Shown here: in pieces, positions 26,410 to 35,478 of the stretch
Layout of the letters: each line of letters opens with the position of its first letter
How positions within the stretch are numbered: the first letter of the stretch is position 1
Made by a program: the position numbers and the translations under genes
Assembly (NCBI GenBank): GCA_963519845.1
Contig: CAUQNX010000014.1
Span: forward strand, 1 to 64,000
DNA: 64,000 bases
Origin: Moellerella sp963519845
Lineage (GTDB): Bacteria > Pseudomonadota > Gammaproteobacteria > Enterobacterales > Enterobacteriaceae
Reading direction: 5' to 3'
The notes under the pieces: model-generated
Told to the model about the DNA's origin: nothing
The model's database searches: none
What the model saw: the letters and a program-made list of their open reading frames with translations, nothing else

Positions 26410-27927
26410 GTGCCCCAGTTAATCCAAAATATTTATCAAAGTTTACAGAAGACTGCCGAATTAATACCCGATGCAGTTGTACTTGTTTTTGAAAATAAAA
26501 GTTGGACATATAAACAATTTATTATTCAAGTTAACCAAACGATGTCATGGCTTAGTGGCGTCGCTAAATTAAATAAAGGTGATAAAGTTGTTTTAGCGTG
26601 GGGAAATACACCGGCTTTTTGTACCCTATTTTATGCCGCAGTGGGTTTAGGTATTCAAGTTATGCCATTGAGTACCAAATTAAAGGAGTTTGAAGGAAAA
26701 GCATTATTAGAAAATGTTAATGCTGATGCGGTGTTTTGGGATGATAATAGCCAAAGTTGGCTCGGTGAATATAAAAATAGAGGATTATCTTTATCCGAAT
26801 GGCAATCAATCAAATTACCCGAGGAAAATAAATTTATTAATAGGGTTAATTTGGATAATACTGCAGTTATTATGTTTACTTCAGGAACTACAGGAACGCC
26901 AAAAGGTGCCGTTATTTCTCATGGTAATATATTAGCTGCTGTGAATGCTTATCAGAGTACGTTAAATTTAACTGCCAATGATAAAACGATTTTAGCTGTA
27001 CCTATTTATCATATTACTGGATTAAGCGCGATATTAGCTCTTTTTATTCATATTGGTGGCACTATTTATTTGCACCGAAAGTTTAATTCACAAGAGGTTA
27101 TTTCCTCTTTAGCTAAGAATCAAATTACTTTTCTACATGGTTCACCAACGGTTTTTATTTTATTGATTAAAACTATTAAAGAAAATAAAATAATTAATAT
27201 CAATAATTTCAAATCATTAAATGCGATTGCTTGTGGGGCGGGTCATCTCAATGAGGGAACGATAGAGAGTTTAACTGAGATCTTCCCAACTGCAGTAATA
27301 CATTCGATCTATGGATTAACCGAAACTTCCTCACCAGCAACTATTTTCCGAGGGGATTTACGTCACAGTAGTAAAAAATCCAGTTCAGGCCAACCAATAC
27401 CCGGTTTATCGATCTCAATTAGGGATGATCAACTTAATCAATTACCAGTAGGTGAAACGGGTAATATATGGTTAAAAGGTGATGTAGTAATAAAATATTA
27501 TTGGCCCAGTAATTCAAGTAATAGAAAATATTTTAATAATGAGTGGTTTTTTACTGGTGATATTGGTTATGTGGATCAAGATGAATATCTATTTATTCAA
27601 GATAGAATCAAAGATATGATTAATCGCGGCGGTGAAAAAATATATTCGATTGAAATTGAAAATCTTTTATCAACTTACCCAGGAATATCTGAAGTTGCTG
27701 TTATTCCTATTAATAGCTCTATTTATGGTGAAGAGCCAGTCGCCTTTATTGTACCAGAGAATCAAGCTTGCTTAATTAGTAAAGAGATAATGGAATGGTT
27801 AAAAGAGCGAATTTCAAAATATAAAATTCCAGTAAAGATTATATTTATTAGAACACTTCCACGTACATGGAATGGAAAAATATGTAAGCGCGAATTAAAA
27901 GATAAATATAGTGAAATAACTAACTAA
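26410..27927 (+). CDS. AMP-forming acyl-CoA synthetase
   Basis: A 505-residue ANL-superfamily ligase that activates a carboxylic acid to its CoA thioester with ATP. The P-loop-like motif is MFTSGTTGTPKGAVISHGN, followed by YGLTETSSPA, the hinge region FTGDIGYVDQDEYLFIQDR, GGEKIYSIEIEN, and a C-terminal lysine segment (RTWNGKICKREL). GTG at 26410, preceded by GGAGGG, is preferred to a TTG at 26383. The start remains a choice because the spacing is only 4 nt. First gene of a four-gene CoA operon. The acid is unknown; a short-chain or hydroxy acid is likely from the neighbours. Confidence 0.85.
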   Translation: MPQLIQNIYQSLQKTAELIPDAVVLVFENKSWTYKQFIIQVNQTMSWLSGVAKLNKGDKVVLAWGNTPAFCTLFYAAVGLGIQVMPLSTKLKEFEGKALLENVNADAVFWDDNSQSWLGEYKNRGLSLSEWQSIKLPEENKFINRVNLDNTAVIMFTSGTTGTPKGAVISHGNILAAVNAYQSTLNLTANDKTILAVPIYHITGLSAILALFIHIGGTIYLHRKFNSQEVISSLAKNQITFLHGSPTVFILLIKTIKENKIININNFKSLNAIACGAGHLNEGTIESLTEIFPTAVIHSIYGLTETSSPATIFRGDLRHSSKKSSSGQPIPGLSISIRDDQLNQLPVGETGNIWLKGDVVIKYYWPSNSSNRKYFNNEWFFTGDIGYVDQDEYLFIQDRIKDMINRGGEKIYSIEIENLLSTYPGISEVAVIPINSSIYGEEPVAFIVPENQACLISKEIMEWLKERISKYKIPVKIIFIRTLPRTWNGKICKRELKDKYSEITN

Positions 27928-28004
27928 TAGTTTAACTTTAATCTTAACTTAATTTAATGCCTTTCAATCAAGAATATCTTGAATGAAAACTATGGATTTT
28001 TATT

Positions 28005-29585
28005 ATGAAAAATAAATTTATCACTAAAGATGAAGCGGCAAAGTTAATTAATGATGGCGATACTATCTGTACCGTTGGCATGACATTAAGCAGTGCAGCA
28101 GAATCTATTTTATCTGCCATAGAACAACGCTTTTTAGCCAAGCAATCTCCCCGAGATTTGACCTTAGTACATGCGGCGGGTCAATGCGACCGAATTAGAG
28201 GGAATCAACATTTTGCCCACCCTAATATGGTGAAACGTATTATCGGTTCACATTGGGGATTAGCGCCGCGCTGGATGAAAATGATTAATGATAATGAGGT
28301 TGAAGCTTTTTGTTTACCTCAAGGTCAAATGGTTCATCTGTATGGGGCTATGGCCGCCGGTTTACCTGGGCGTTTATCCAAAGTTGGCTTAGGTACATTT
28401 ATTGATCCTGATATCGAAGGCGGCAGGATGAATGAACGCACACAAGCATTGGACTCTTTGGTTGAGAAGGTGCAATTCAAAGGTGAAGAGTGGCTTTGGT
28501 ATCCCGAAATTCCATTCGATGTGGTGATTATTCGCGGAACCCATGCAGATACCAATGGTAATTTAACTACTGATGAAGAGGCCATGTCCCTTGAAGTATT
28601 ACATGCGGTATTAGCGGCAAAACGTTTTGGCGCAACCGTGATCGCTCAAGTGAAATATCGCGTTGAAGCTGGCTCTATTCATCCGAAGAGTGTGATTGTC
28701 CCCGGTAATCTGATTAATCATATTGTTCTGTGTGATGATCCGGTCAATGAGCATCGACAAACCTCAAGTTGTTTTTTCGATCCGCTACTCTGTGGCGATA
28801 TGCGCTCGCCGCTTGAAAAAACCGCCCCCTTACCGCTAGATATTCGTAAATTGATTGGCCGAATTGCCTGCCAATATCTCACACCGGGTTGCGTGATCAA
28901 TTTAGGCACTGGTATCCCAAATGATGTGGTTGGCGTGATTATTCAAGAGGAAAATGCTCAGCATTGTATTGATATCACGGTTGAATCTGGTATTTGGGGT
29001 GGCGTACAAGCAGGTGGAACTGATTTTGGCGTCGGCCGCAATCTTACCGCCATGCTGAGTCATCAAGATCAGATGCTTTATTACAATGGCACAGGCGTTG
29101 ATATTACCTTTATGGGCGCAGGTGAAATGGATGCCACAGGTAATGTCAATGCGACAAAACTGGGGGCTATTTGTCCAGGCGCGGGAGGATTTATCGATAT
29201 CACCCAAAATGCGCGCCATGTTATTTTCTGCTCTACTTTTACCGCTAAAGGCTTAGATATTGCCTGCCAAGAAGGACAACTCACCATCCTACAAGAGGGC
29301 AGTATTAAAAAATTGGTTTCGCAAGTTAAACAAATTTCGTGGAATGCGGATATCGCCCGTCATATTAAGCAAAAAATGCATTATGTCACTGAGCGTGCTG
29401 TTTTTGAATTGGGCGAAGGTCGACCTGTTCTGACTGAAATTGCACCGGGCATTGATCTTCAACGCGATATTTTGGCACATATGGATTTTACACCGGAAAT
29501 TTCACCTCAATTAAAGATTATGGATTCATCGTTATTTAATGATGAACCTTTCGATTTATTGTCTTTTATTCAGCCAAAGCATTAA
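28005..29585 (+). CDS. Acetate/acyl CoA-transferase (YdiF-like)
   Basis: A 526-residue fused alpha-beta class I CoA-transferase. It swaps CoA between acetyl-CoA (or a similar donor) and a short-chain acid. The N-terminal domain begins MKNKFITKDEAAKLINDGDT. The C-terminal domain holds INLGTGIPNDV and the catalytic Glu in ITVESGIWGG. The length matches the YdiF/propionate CoA-transferase type rather than separate AtoD/AtoA subunits. It lies 77 bp after the acyl-CoA synthetase and 13 bp before the dehydrogenase. It would give a second, ATP-free way to activate the same acid. Confidence 0.88.
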   Translation: MKNKFITKDEAAKLINDGDTICTVGMTLSSAAESILSAIEQRFLAKQSPRDLTLVHAAGQCDRIRGNQHFAHPNMVKRIIGSHWGLAPRWMKMINDNEVEAFCLPQGQMVHLYGAMAAGLPGRLSKVGLGTFIDPDIEGGRMNERTQALDSLVEKVQFKGEEWLWYPEIPFDVVIIRGTHADTNGNLTTDEEAMSLEVLHAVLAAKRFGATVIAQVKYRVEAGSIHPKSVIVPGNLINHIVLCDDPVNEHRQTSSCFFDPLLCGDMRSPLEKTAPLPLDIRKLIGRIACQYLTPGCVINLGTGIPNDVVGVIIQEENAQHCIDITVESGIWGGVQAGGTDFGVGRNLTAMLSHQDQMLYYNGTGVDITFMGAGEMDATGNVNATKLGAICPGAGGFIDITQNARHVIFCSTFTAKGLDIACQEGQLTILQEGSIKKLVSQVKQISWNADIARHIKQKMHYVTERAVFELGEGRPVLTEIAPGIDLQRDILAHMDFTPEISPQLKIMDSSLFNDEPFDLLSFIQPKH

Positions 29586-29598
29586 TAGGAAAATAATT

Positions 29599-30336
29599 AT
29601 GTTATTGAAAAATAAGGTAGCTATCGTTACGGGTTCTGCACGTGGAATTGGTTTTGCCATTGCGGAAGTATTAGCAGAAGAAGGTGCCAAAGTGGTGATC
29701 TCAGACTTAGCTTCTTCATCAGGTAGCGAAAGTGCAGCATTACTGCAACAGAAGGGATATCAGGCCGAATTTATTGCCTGTGATATCTCTAAACGCGATC
29801 AAGTTAACTCACTGTTTATTGAAGCTAAACAGCGTTTTGGTGAAATAGATATTATCGTCAATAACGCCGGTATCAATAAAGACGGCATGTTACATAAATT
29901 AACTAAAGAAGCTTGGGATCAAGTGATCGACATTAATCTAAAAGGGACTTTTAACTGCATGCAGGAAGCTGCCAAAGTGATGCGCGAAAATGGTAGTGGT
30001 CGCATAATCAATATCTCTTCAGCTAGCTGGTTGGGCAATATTGGTCAGTCAAATTATGCTGCATCGAAAGCCGGTGTGATTGGCTTAACTAAAACGGCTT
30101 GTCGTGAATTGGCGCGCAAGGGGGTGACTGTTAATGCTATTTGTCCAGGATTTATCGATACCGATATGACGCGCGGTGTCCCCGAAAAAGTTTGGGACAT
30201 GATGATCAGTAAGATCCCAGCGGGTTTTGCTGGAGATCCAAAAGATGTCGGGCAGTGTGTGGCCTTTTTAGCCTCTGATCGTGCGCGTTACATCAATGGT
30301 GAAGTGATCAATGTTGGCGGCGGAATGGTTCTGTAA
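29599..30336 (+). CDS. FabG/PhaB-like short-chain dehydrogenase
   Basis: A 245-residue SDR. The nucleotide motif is VTGSARGIGFA, then NNAGINKDGML, and catalytic Tyr/Lys in SNYAASKAGVIGL; the C-terminus YINGEVINVGGGMVL is typical of 3-oxoacyl reductases. ATG 29599 (MLLKNKVAIV), with an AGGAAA site upstream, replaces an upstream ATG inside the preceding gene. The genes either side handle CoA esters, so the likely substrate is 3-hydroxyacyl-CoA/3-oxoacyl-CoA (as in acetoacetyl-CoA reductase) rather than ACP esters. It ends 10 bp before the thiolase start. Confidence 0.88.
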   Translation: MLLKNKVAIVTGSARGIGFAIAEVLAEEGAKVVISDLASSSGSESAALLQQKGYQAEFIACDISKRDQVNSLFIEAKQRFGEIDIIVNNAGINKDGMLHKLTKEAWDQVIDINLKGTFNCMQEAAKVMRENGSGRIINISSASWLGNIGQSNYAASKAGVIGLTKTACRELARKGVTVNAICPGFIDTDMTRGVPEKVWDMMISKIPAGFAGDPKDVGQCVAFLASDRARYINGEVINVGGGMVL

Positions 30337-30346
30337 GGAAAATAAG

Positions 30347-31534
30347 ATGAAAAATGCAAATGATATTGTGATTGTCAGTGGTGTGAGAACCGCGATCGGC
30401 ACTATGGGCGGTAGTTTTGCTGATACACATCAACATGATCTTGGTGCTGCGGTGATCCGTGAAGCGGTTTTACGTGCAGGTATTGCGCCAGAAGATGTGA
30501 ATGAAGTGATCGTCGGTAACGTTGGCCAAATTGCGGAAAGTGGTTTTATTGCGCGTATTTGTCAACTCCGTGCAGGGCTTCCTAATGAGACAACCGCTTA
30601 TTCAGTCAATCGTCAATGCGGTTCTGGGCTTCAAGCCTTAGCCGATGGCATGATGCTGCTACAGACGGCTCAATCCGATGTGGTCGTCGCTTGTGGCACT
30701 GAAAATATGACTATGTTGCCTTATTACCTTAGAAAGGCACGCTACGGTTACCGCATGGGAAATGATGTTCTCGAAGATGGCTTGACGTCGATCCTAACAT
30801 GGCCAGAGGGGCCTTATCACAATGGAATGACCGCTGAATACGTCGCTGAGCGCTTTAATATCAATCGTGAGGATATGGATGATTTCTCATGGCACAGTCA
30901 GCAGAAGGCATTACAGGCGATTAAAGAAGGCTATTTTGTTGAGCAAATCCTCCCAATAGAAGTTCCTGAAGGACGGAAAAAAACACGCTTATTTGCAACG
31001 GATGAACATCCACGGGAAACACCAAGAGAAAAATTCAGCCAATTACGCCCAGCCTTTAAAAAAGAGGGTACTGTGACCGCGGCAAACGCCTCTGGTATTA
31101 ATGATGGCGCAGCAGCTCTCGTTATGATGCGACGTGATGAAGCTGAAAAACGCGGTTTAAAACCGAGAATGCGTATTGTGGATTGGGCTGTAGCGGGTTG
31201 TGAAGCTGAAATCATGGGTTTTGGTCCTGCACCTGCCACCAAAAAACTTTTACAAAAATTAAAAATGGATATTCAGGATATCGATTTAATCGAACTGAAT
31301 GAGGCCTTTGCTGCACAGGCATTAGCTGTGATGCGCGATTTAAATTTAGATCCGCAGAAAGTGAATGTAAATGGTGGTGCTATTGCATTAGGTCATCCGG
31401 TTGGTGCGAGTGGCGCGATTTTACCCGTTAAGCTGATGTATGAGATGGAGCGTCGTCAGGTGGATAATGGATTAGTCACCATGTGTATCGGTGGTGGGCA
31501 AGGGATCTCAATGTTATTTGCTAGAGAAAAATAA
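30347..31534 (+). CDS. Acetyl-CoA acetyltransferase (thiolase)
   Basis: A 395-residue thiolase that cleaves acetoacetyl-CoA (or a longer 3-ketoacyl-CoA) to acetyl-CoA, or runs in reverse. The nucleophile is Cys91 in NRQCGSGLQAL. The second active-site His is in GGAIALGHPVGASGA, and the third Cys is in MCIGGGQG. ATG 30347, preceded by TAAGGAA, is the natural start. Last gene of the CoA operon. With the reductase it would turn a 3-hydroxyacyl-CoA such as 3-hydroxybutyryl-CoA into acetyl-CoA. Confidence 0.92.
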   Translation: MKNANDIVIVSGVRTAIGTMGGSFADTHQHDLGAAVIREAVLRAGIAPEDVNEVIVGNVGQIAESGFIARICQLRAGLPNETTAYSVNRQCGSGLQALADGMMLLQTAQSDVVVACGTENMTMLPYYLRKARYGYRMGNDVLEDGLTSILTWPEGPYHNGMTAEYVAERFNINREDMDDFSWHSQQKALQAIKEGYFVEQILPIEVPEGRKKTRLFATDEHPRETPREKFSQLRPAFKKEGTVTAANASGINDGAAALVMMRRDEAEKRGLKPRMRIVDWAVAGCEAEIMGFGPAPATKKLLQKLKMDIQDIDLIELNEAFAAQALAVMRDLNLDPQKVNVNGGAIALGHPVGASGAILPVKLMYEMERRQVDNGLVTMCIGGGQGISMLFAREK

Positions 31535-31547
31535 CACTCAATGAAAA

Positions 31548-31570
31548 GGCCCGACGTAGGGCGTCGGGCC
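31548..31570. terminator. GC-rich hairpin after the thiolase gene
   Basis: Perfect 9-bp GC-rich stem (GGCCCGACG / CGTCGGGCC) with a 5-nt loop, 13 bp beyond the thiolase stop. It stands out in AT-rich DNA. Rightward it is followed by GAAACG, not by a T-run. Leftward it is followed by TTTT. It probably separates the CoA operon from the MFS-glycerate kinase operon. Confidence 0.6.
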
Positions 31571-31655
31571 GAAACGCTGAGGAAACAAAAATTAGCACCT
31601 GATCATTCTCACCGATACAAGGCGCTAGTTTCACAACAACGTGAGGATCTTAACT

Positions 31656-32996
31656 ATGTTTTCTACAAATGAAAAGCTTGATTCTGTGGCGCAAGGCAAA
31701 AAAACCAATACAAAAATATATCGCCGTTTAATGCCGCTATTGATCATCGCTTATATTATCAGTTTTATTGACCGTACCAATATCGGTATGGCCAAAGTAA
31801 CAATGTCGGCTGATTTAGGTCTTTCTGCCACCGCATTTGGTATCGGGGCGGGGCTATTTTTTCTCACTTATTCAGTATTAGAAATTCCCAGTAATTTAAT
31901 TCTCGAAAAAGTTGGCGCACGATTCTGGATCACTAGGATCATGATCACCTGGGGCATACTTTCAACGGCAATGGCATTTGTTACAGGACCAACCTCTTTC
32001 TATATTCTCCGCTTATTATTGGGCGCGGCAGAGGCGGGATTATATCCTGGAGTGATCCTGTATATGACCTACTGGTTTAGTCAGGAAGAGCGGGCTAAAG
32101 CTACGGGACTCTTTTTACTCGGTGTCTGTTTAGCCAATATTATTGGTGCACCATTAAGTGGCCTGCTTCTTAATATGGATGGTGTGTTAGGTTTCCATGG
32201 CTGGCAATGGATGTTTGTTATTGAAGGTATTCCCGCTGTTTTAATGGCATTTGTTATTTGGTTCTTATTACCGAATAAACCTGAAGATGCCAAATGGTTA
32301 GATGAAAAAGATCGTGAGTATATTCAATATAAATTGACGCAAGATCGAAATGATATAAGTGCTAAAAATAGTAAATTCTCACTTAAAGCGGCTTTTAAAA
32401 ATAAAGCTTTTATGATGATTGTGGCTATCTATTTTACCCACCAATTTGCCGTCTATGGATTAAGTTATTTCCTTCCCACTATTATTGGTGAATATGGCAC
32501 ACTTACCTCAGTACAGATTGGGCTATTAACTGCGATCCCATGGATTGCCGCAGCAATGGGGGGAATTTTCCTCGCTAAATATGCCAGAACACCGAGACTC
32601 TCATCGCGTATTTTAGTTTCGGGTTATGCAGTTATGGCTGTTGGGCTCACTATTGGCGCACTGGGTGGACCTGTCGTAGGCTTAATTGGTTTTAGCTTGA
32701 CCGCATTAATGTTCTTTGTTGTGCAATCTATTATTTTCTCACTGCCGCCAACTTATATGAGTGGCAGCATGTTAGCGGGTAGTTTGGCATTATTAAATTG
32801 TCTTGGACTGTTCGGCGGATTCTTAGGACCCTTTATTTTAGGCTTCTTTGAAGATTATACTGGCACAGCAACATCCGGTTTATGGTTTGGTGTGGGCTTA
32901 TTGGTTATGGGGACATTGCTCGCGACACGCGTCAATACAAATACAAGCTCAAAATCATCAAGCGCGCGCGATATTACTTACGCAGAACAGAAGTAA
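31656..32996 (+). CDS. MFS transporter, anion:cation symporter type
   Basis: A 446-residue, 12-segment major facilitator protein. The N-terminus LIIAYIISFIDRTNIGMAK and the loop EIPSNLILEKVGAR are typical of the ACS (anion:cation symporter) group, which includes glucarate, galactarate and hexuronate carriers. ATG 31656 is chosen because GTGAGGA lies 8 nt upstream; the GTG at 31641 is part of that site. Glycerate kinase follows after 47 bp, then a CdaR-type regulator. This context suggests glycerate or a sugar acid as the substrate. Confidence 0.83.
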   Translation: MFSTNEKLDSVAQGKKTNTKIYRRLMPLLIIAYIISFIDRTNIGMAKVTMSADLGLSATAFGIGAGLFFLTYSVLEIPSNLILEKVGARFWITRIMITWGILSTAMAFVTGPTSFYILRLLLGAAEAGLYPGVILYMTYWFSQEERAKATGLFLLGVCLANIIGAPLSGLLLNMDGVLGFHGWQWMFVIEGIPAVLMAFVIWFLLPNKPEDAKWLDEKDREYIQYKLTQDRNDISAKNSKFSLKAAFKNKAFMMIVAIYFTHQFAVYGLSYFLPTIIGEYGTLTSVQIGLLTAIPWIAAAMGGIFLAKYARTPRLSSRILVSGYAVMAVGLTIGALGGPVVGLIGFSLTALMFFVVQSIIFSLPPTYMSGSMLAGSLALLNCLGLFGGFLGPFILGFFEDYTGTATSGLWFGVGLLVMGTLLATRVNTNTSSKSSSARDITYAEQK

Positions 32997-33043
32997 TAAC
33001 AAGTGCTACTCAGAGCCGTTATTTGATGTAAGGAAATATATAA

Positions 33044-34204
33044 ATGAAGATTGTTATTGCACTTGATTCCTTTAAAGGGAGCTGTTCAGCACAACTTGCT
33101 TGCGAATCAGTGGCTGAAGGGTTAAAACGTGTCGTCTCTGACCTTGATATTACCTTACTGCCAGTTTCTGATGGCGGTGAAGGCTTACTAGATGCCATTG
33201 AAAAAAGCCCGTTACTAACCAACGTGAAAGCGCATCAGTTTAACTGCCAAGGGCCTTACGGGCAGCAAATTAGTGCCAAGCTGCTCATGTTGCCAGACCA
33301 AACCGCGATTATCGAAACGGCGGAGTGCTGTGGATTAGAATTAACCCCCATTGCACAGCGTAACGTGGAAAAATCCACCAGCTTCGGTTTAGGCCAAGCT
33401 GTTAAAGTCGCTTTGGATTTAGGTAGTCAGCAAATTATTATCGGTTTAGGTGGCAGTGCGACAAATGACGGTGGCGCGGGTTTCGCTCAGGCGCTGGGTG
33501 CTGAATTTTTTGATCATCAACAGCAGTTAATTAAGCACCCTATCGCGGGAAGAGATTTATCAACAATCAGCCATATTGATTTGAAGAAACTCGATCCAAG
33601 ATTAGCCCAAGTGACTTTTTTTGCCTCTTGTGATGTTGAAAATCCACTATTAGGTGAACAAGGGGCGACTTATGTCTATGGACGACAAAAAGGCGCGGAT
33701 GATGCCAGCTTGCAGCGCTTAGAGTCTGGAATGATACATTTTTCATCATTAATGCATCAACTTACGGGCAAAAACTATGCCGATGCTGCTGGTGCCGGTG
33801 CAGCTGGTGGCTTAGGGGCAGGGCTAAAATGGTTTGTCGACGCGCAATTACAGCGTGGTATCGAATTAGTGTTGAAACTATTAGATGCACAATCCTATAT
33901 TCAGCAAGCTGATTTGGTGATTGTCGGTGAAGGGCGGTTAGATAGTCAGACGGTTCAGGGTAAAGCACCTGTGGGAGTGGCTGAATTAGCGCTGCATTAT
34001 GATGTTGATGCTATTGCACTTTGTGGCAGTTTTACTGCCGACAGTAAGGTGCTGTATCACCATGGCATTAAAGCTATGTGGTCACTATGTAACGGGCCTA
34101 TGTCCTTAGATACAGCGATGACCGAAGGGGCTGCTTTATTGGCAGATAGCGCTGAAAATTTAATGCGAACACTAATTGTGGGGCAAGGGATCAGCACAAA
34201 ATAA
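33044..34204 (+). CDS. Glycerate kinase (GarK/GlxK family)
   Basis: A 386-residue class II glycerate kinase that phosphorylates D-glycerate to 2-phosphoglycerate. Family segments are MKIVIALDSFKGSCSAQLA, LPVSDGGEG (31-46 region), IGLGGSATNDGGAGFAQALG and GAGAAGGLGAGLKWF. The C-terminal part has VIVGEGRLDSQTVQGKAPVGV. The length matches GarK/GlxK (about 381). It stands between a sugar-acid-type MFS carrier and a CdaR regulator, a set that would import and use glycerate. Confidence 0.94.
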   Translation: MKIVIALDSFKGSCSAQLACESVAEGLKRVVSDLDITLLPVSDGGEGLLDAIEKSPLLTNVKAHQFNCQGPYGQQISAKLLMLPDQTAIIETAECCGLELTPIAQRNVEKSTSFGLGQAVKVALDLGSQQIIIGLGGSATNDGGAGFAQALGAEFFDHQQQLIKHPIAGRDLSTISHIDLKKLDPRLAQVTFFASCDVENPLLGEQGATYVYGRQKGADDASLQRLESGMIHFSSLMHQLTGKNYADAAGAGAAGGLGAGLKWFVDAQLQRGIELVLKLLDAQSYIQQADLVIVGEGRLDSQTVQGKAPVGVAELALHYDVDAIALCGSFTADSKVLYHHGIKAMWSLCNGPMSLDTAMTEGAALLADSAENLMRTLIVGQGISTK

Positions 34205-34226
34205 TTGATAATAATGAGGTGATAAT

Positions 34227-35381
34227 ATGCTGCTGACAGAAAAACTGGCTAATGACATTGCAACGAGAGCTATGGGAATCATTCACCATAATGTCAATGT
34301 GATTAACAGTCAGGGAGTTATTATCGCCTCAGGAGAGAAAAAGCGGATTGGCGAAATCCATGAAGTGGCGGTTGAGGTGATCCGCTGTGGTAAGCGGATC
34401 ATGATTTATAATACGCAAGAGGCGGAGCGCTATACTAATGTGGCTCCGGGCATAAATCACCCTATTATTGTGGGCGATAAAGTTGAGCTCGTTATTGGTG
34501 TCAGCGGTGATCCTGTGGTGATCCAGCGCTATGCAGAATTAGCTATATTAACGGCAGAATTATTGATCCAGCAGGAAGTTGAGCGACGAAATATCAATTG
34601 GCAGCAGAGGCTCAGAGATATGCTGTTTGCACAATTTATCGAACAAGGGGTGACCAAACAAGGTAAAAAAGCCTTATTAAAATTGCGTGATTCTGGTTTT
34701 ATTTTTTTATTGCCTACTATTCCGGTCATTATTAATATTGAGTCGATTCAATATCGCCCTGAAATATTAGATTCTATTATTAGTGAATTATCCTCGATTG
34801 ATTCAGCTGAAGTATTATTACTTAATAGTAGTGAAATATTAATTCTATTTCCGGCCCTCAAATATAAAGATGAATCTTTTATTACTAAACTACATTTTAT
34901 TATGGATGGACAATTAAGCCAGTATCATATTGGTATTGGAGTAAAAGCCGAAACAGAAGAGCATGTACGTGATGCGGTTCATTTTGCCCGCTCAGTAATT
35001 GATGTTGGACGTTCGGTATCACCAGAAAAGCAGGTGTTTCTATTTAGAGAGATGGCATCATTATGTCTGTTTAATGAAATTGAAAATAATTATTTATTTA
35101 ATTTTTTCTATCAGATTTGCCAAAATATCTTAGCTCATGATTCGGGGGAGATATTGACCGATACACTTGAACAATTTTTATTACAAAATGGTGAAACTGG
35201 AAGTGCCGCTCTACAATTAAATATTCATCGCAATACATTGAGTTATCGATTACAGCAAATAAAAAAACTTACAGCGCTTGATCCTATGAAATTCACCGAT
35301 TTAATCCAGCTCTCTGTGGCTATGTATTGCTATCGTAAACGTCATCCGAAACAACAAGCTTGGTTAGATGCCTTGAGTTAA
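34227..35381 (+). CDS. cdaR: CdaR-type sugar-diacid/glycerate regulator
   Basis: A 384-residue transcriptional activator. The N-terminal diacid-recognition domain (LANDIATRAMGIIHHNVNVI, then INHPIIVGDKVELVIGVSGD) is followed by a central GGDEF-like or linker part. The C-terminal PucR/CdaR helix-turn-helix is QLNIHRNTLSYRLQQIKKL. In E. coli CdaR (SdaR) controls glucarate, galactarate and glycerate genes. Here it follows glycerate kinase after 22 bp, so it probably regulates its own operon. No dehydratase genes for the diacids are near, which favours glycerate as the signal. Confidence 0.88.
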   Translation: MLLTEKLANDIATRAMGIIHHNVNVINSQGVIIASGEKKRIGEIHEVAVEVIRCGKRIMIYNTQEAERYTNVAPGINHPIIVGDKVELVIGVSGDPVVIQRYAELAILTAELLIQQEVERRNINWQQRLRDMLFAQFIEQGVTKQGKKALLKLRDSGFIFLLPTIPVIINIESIQYRPEILDSIISELSSIDSAEVLLLNSSEILILFPALKYKDESFITKLHFIMDGQLSQYHIGIGVKAETEEHVRDAVHFARSVIDVGRSVSPEKQVFLFREMASLCLFNEIENNYLFNFFYQICQNILAHDSGEILTDTLEQFLLQNGETGSAALQLNIHRNTLSYRLQQIKKLTALDPMKFTDLIQLSVAMYCYRKRHPKQQAWLDALS

Positions 35382-35404
35382 TCAACGCCTATTTAATTTT
35401 AAAA

Positions 35405-35429
35405 GCCCCCTTTTTTAGTTAAAGGAGGC
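35405..35429 (-). terminator. Terminator between convergent cdaR and pgtP
   Basis: GCCCCCTTT (35405-35413) pairs with AAAGGAGGC (35421-35429) with one mismatch. On the minus strand the stem is followed by TTTTAAAA. It lies 50 bp beyond the pgtP stop codon. Confidence 0.6.
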
Positions 35430-35478
35430 ATTATGTTTTACCTGATGATTAGCACAATATTGACACTATTATTGAGTT

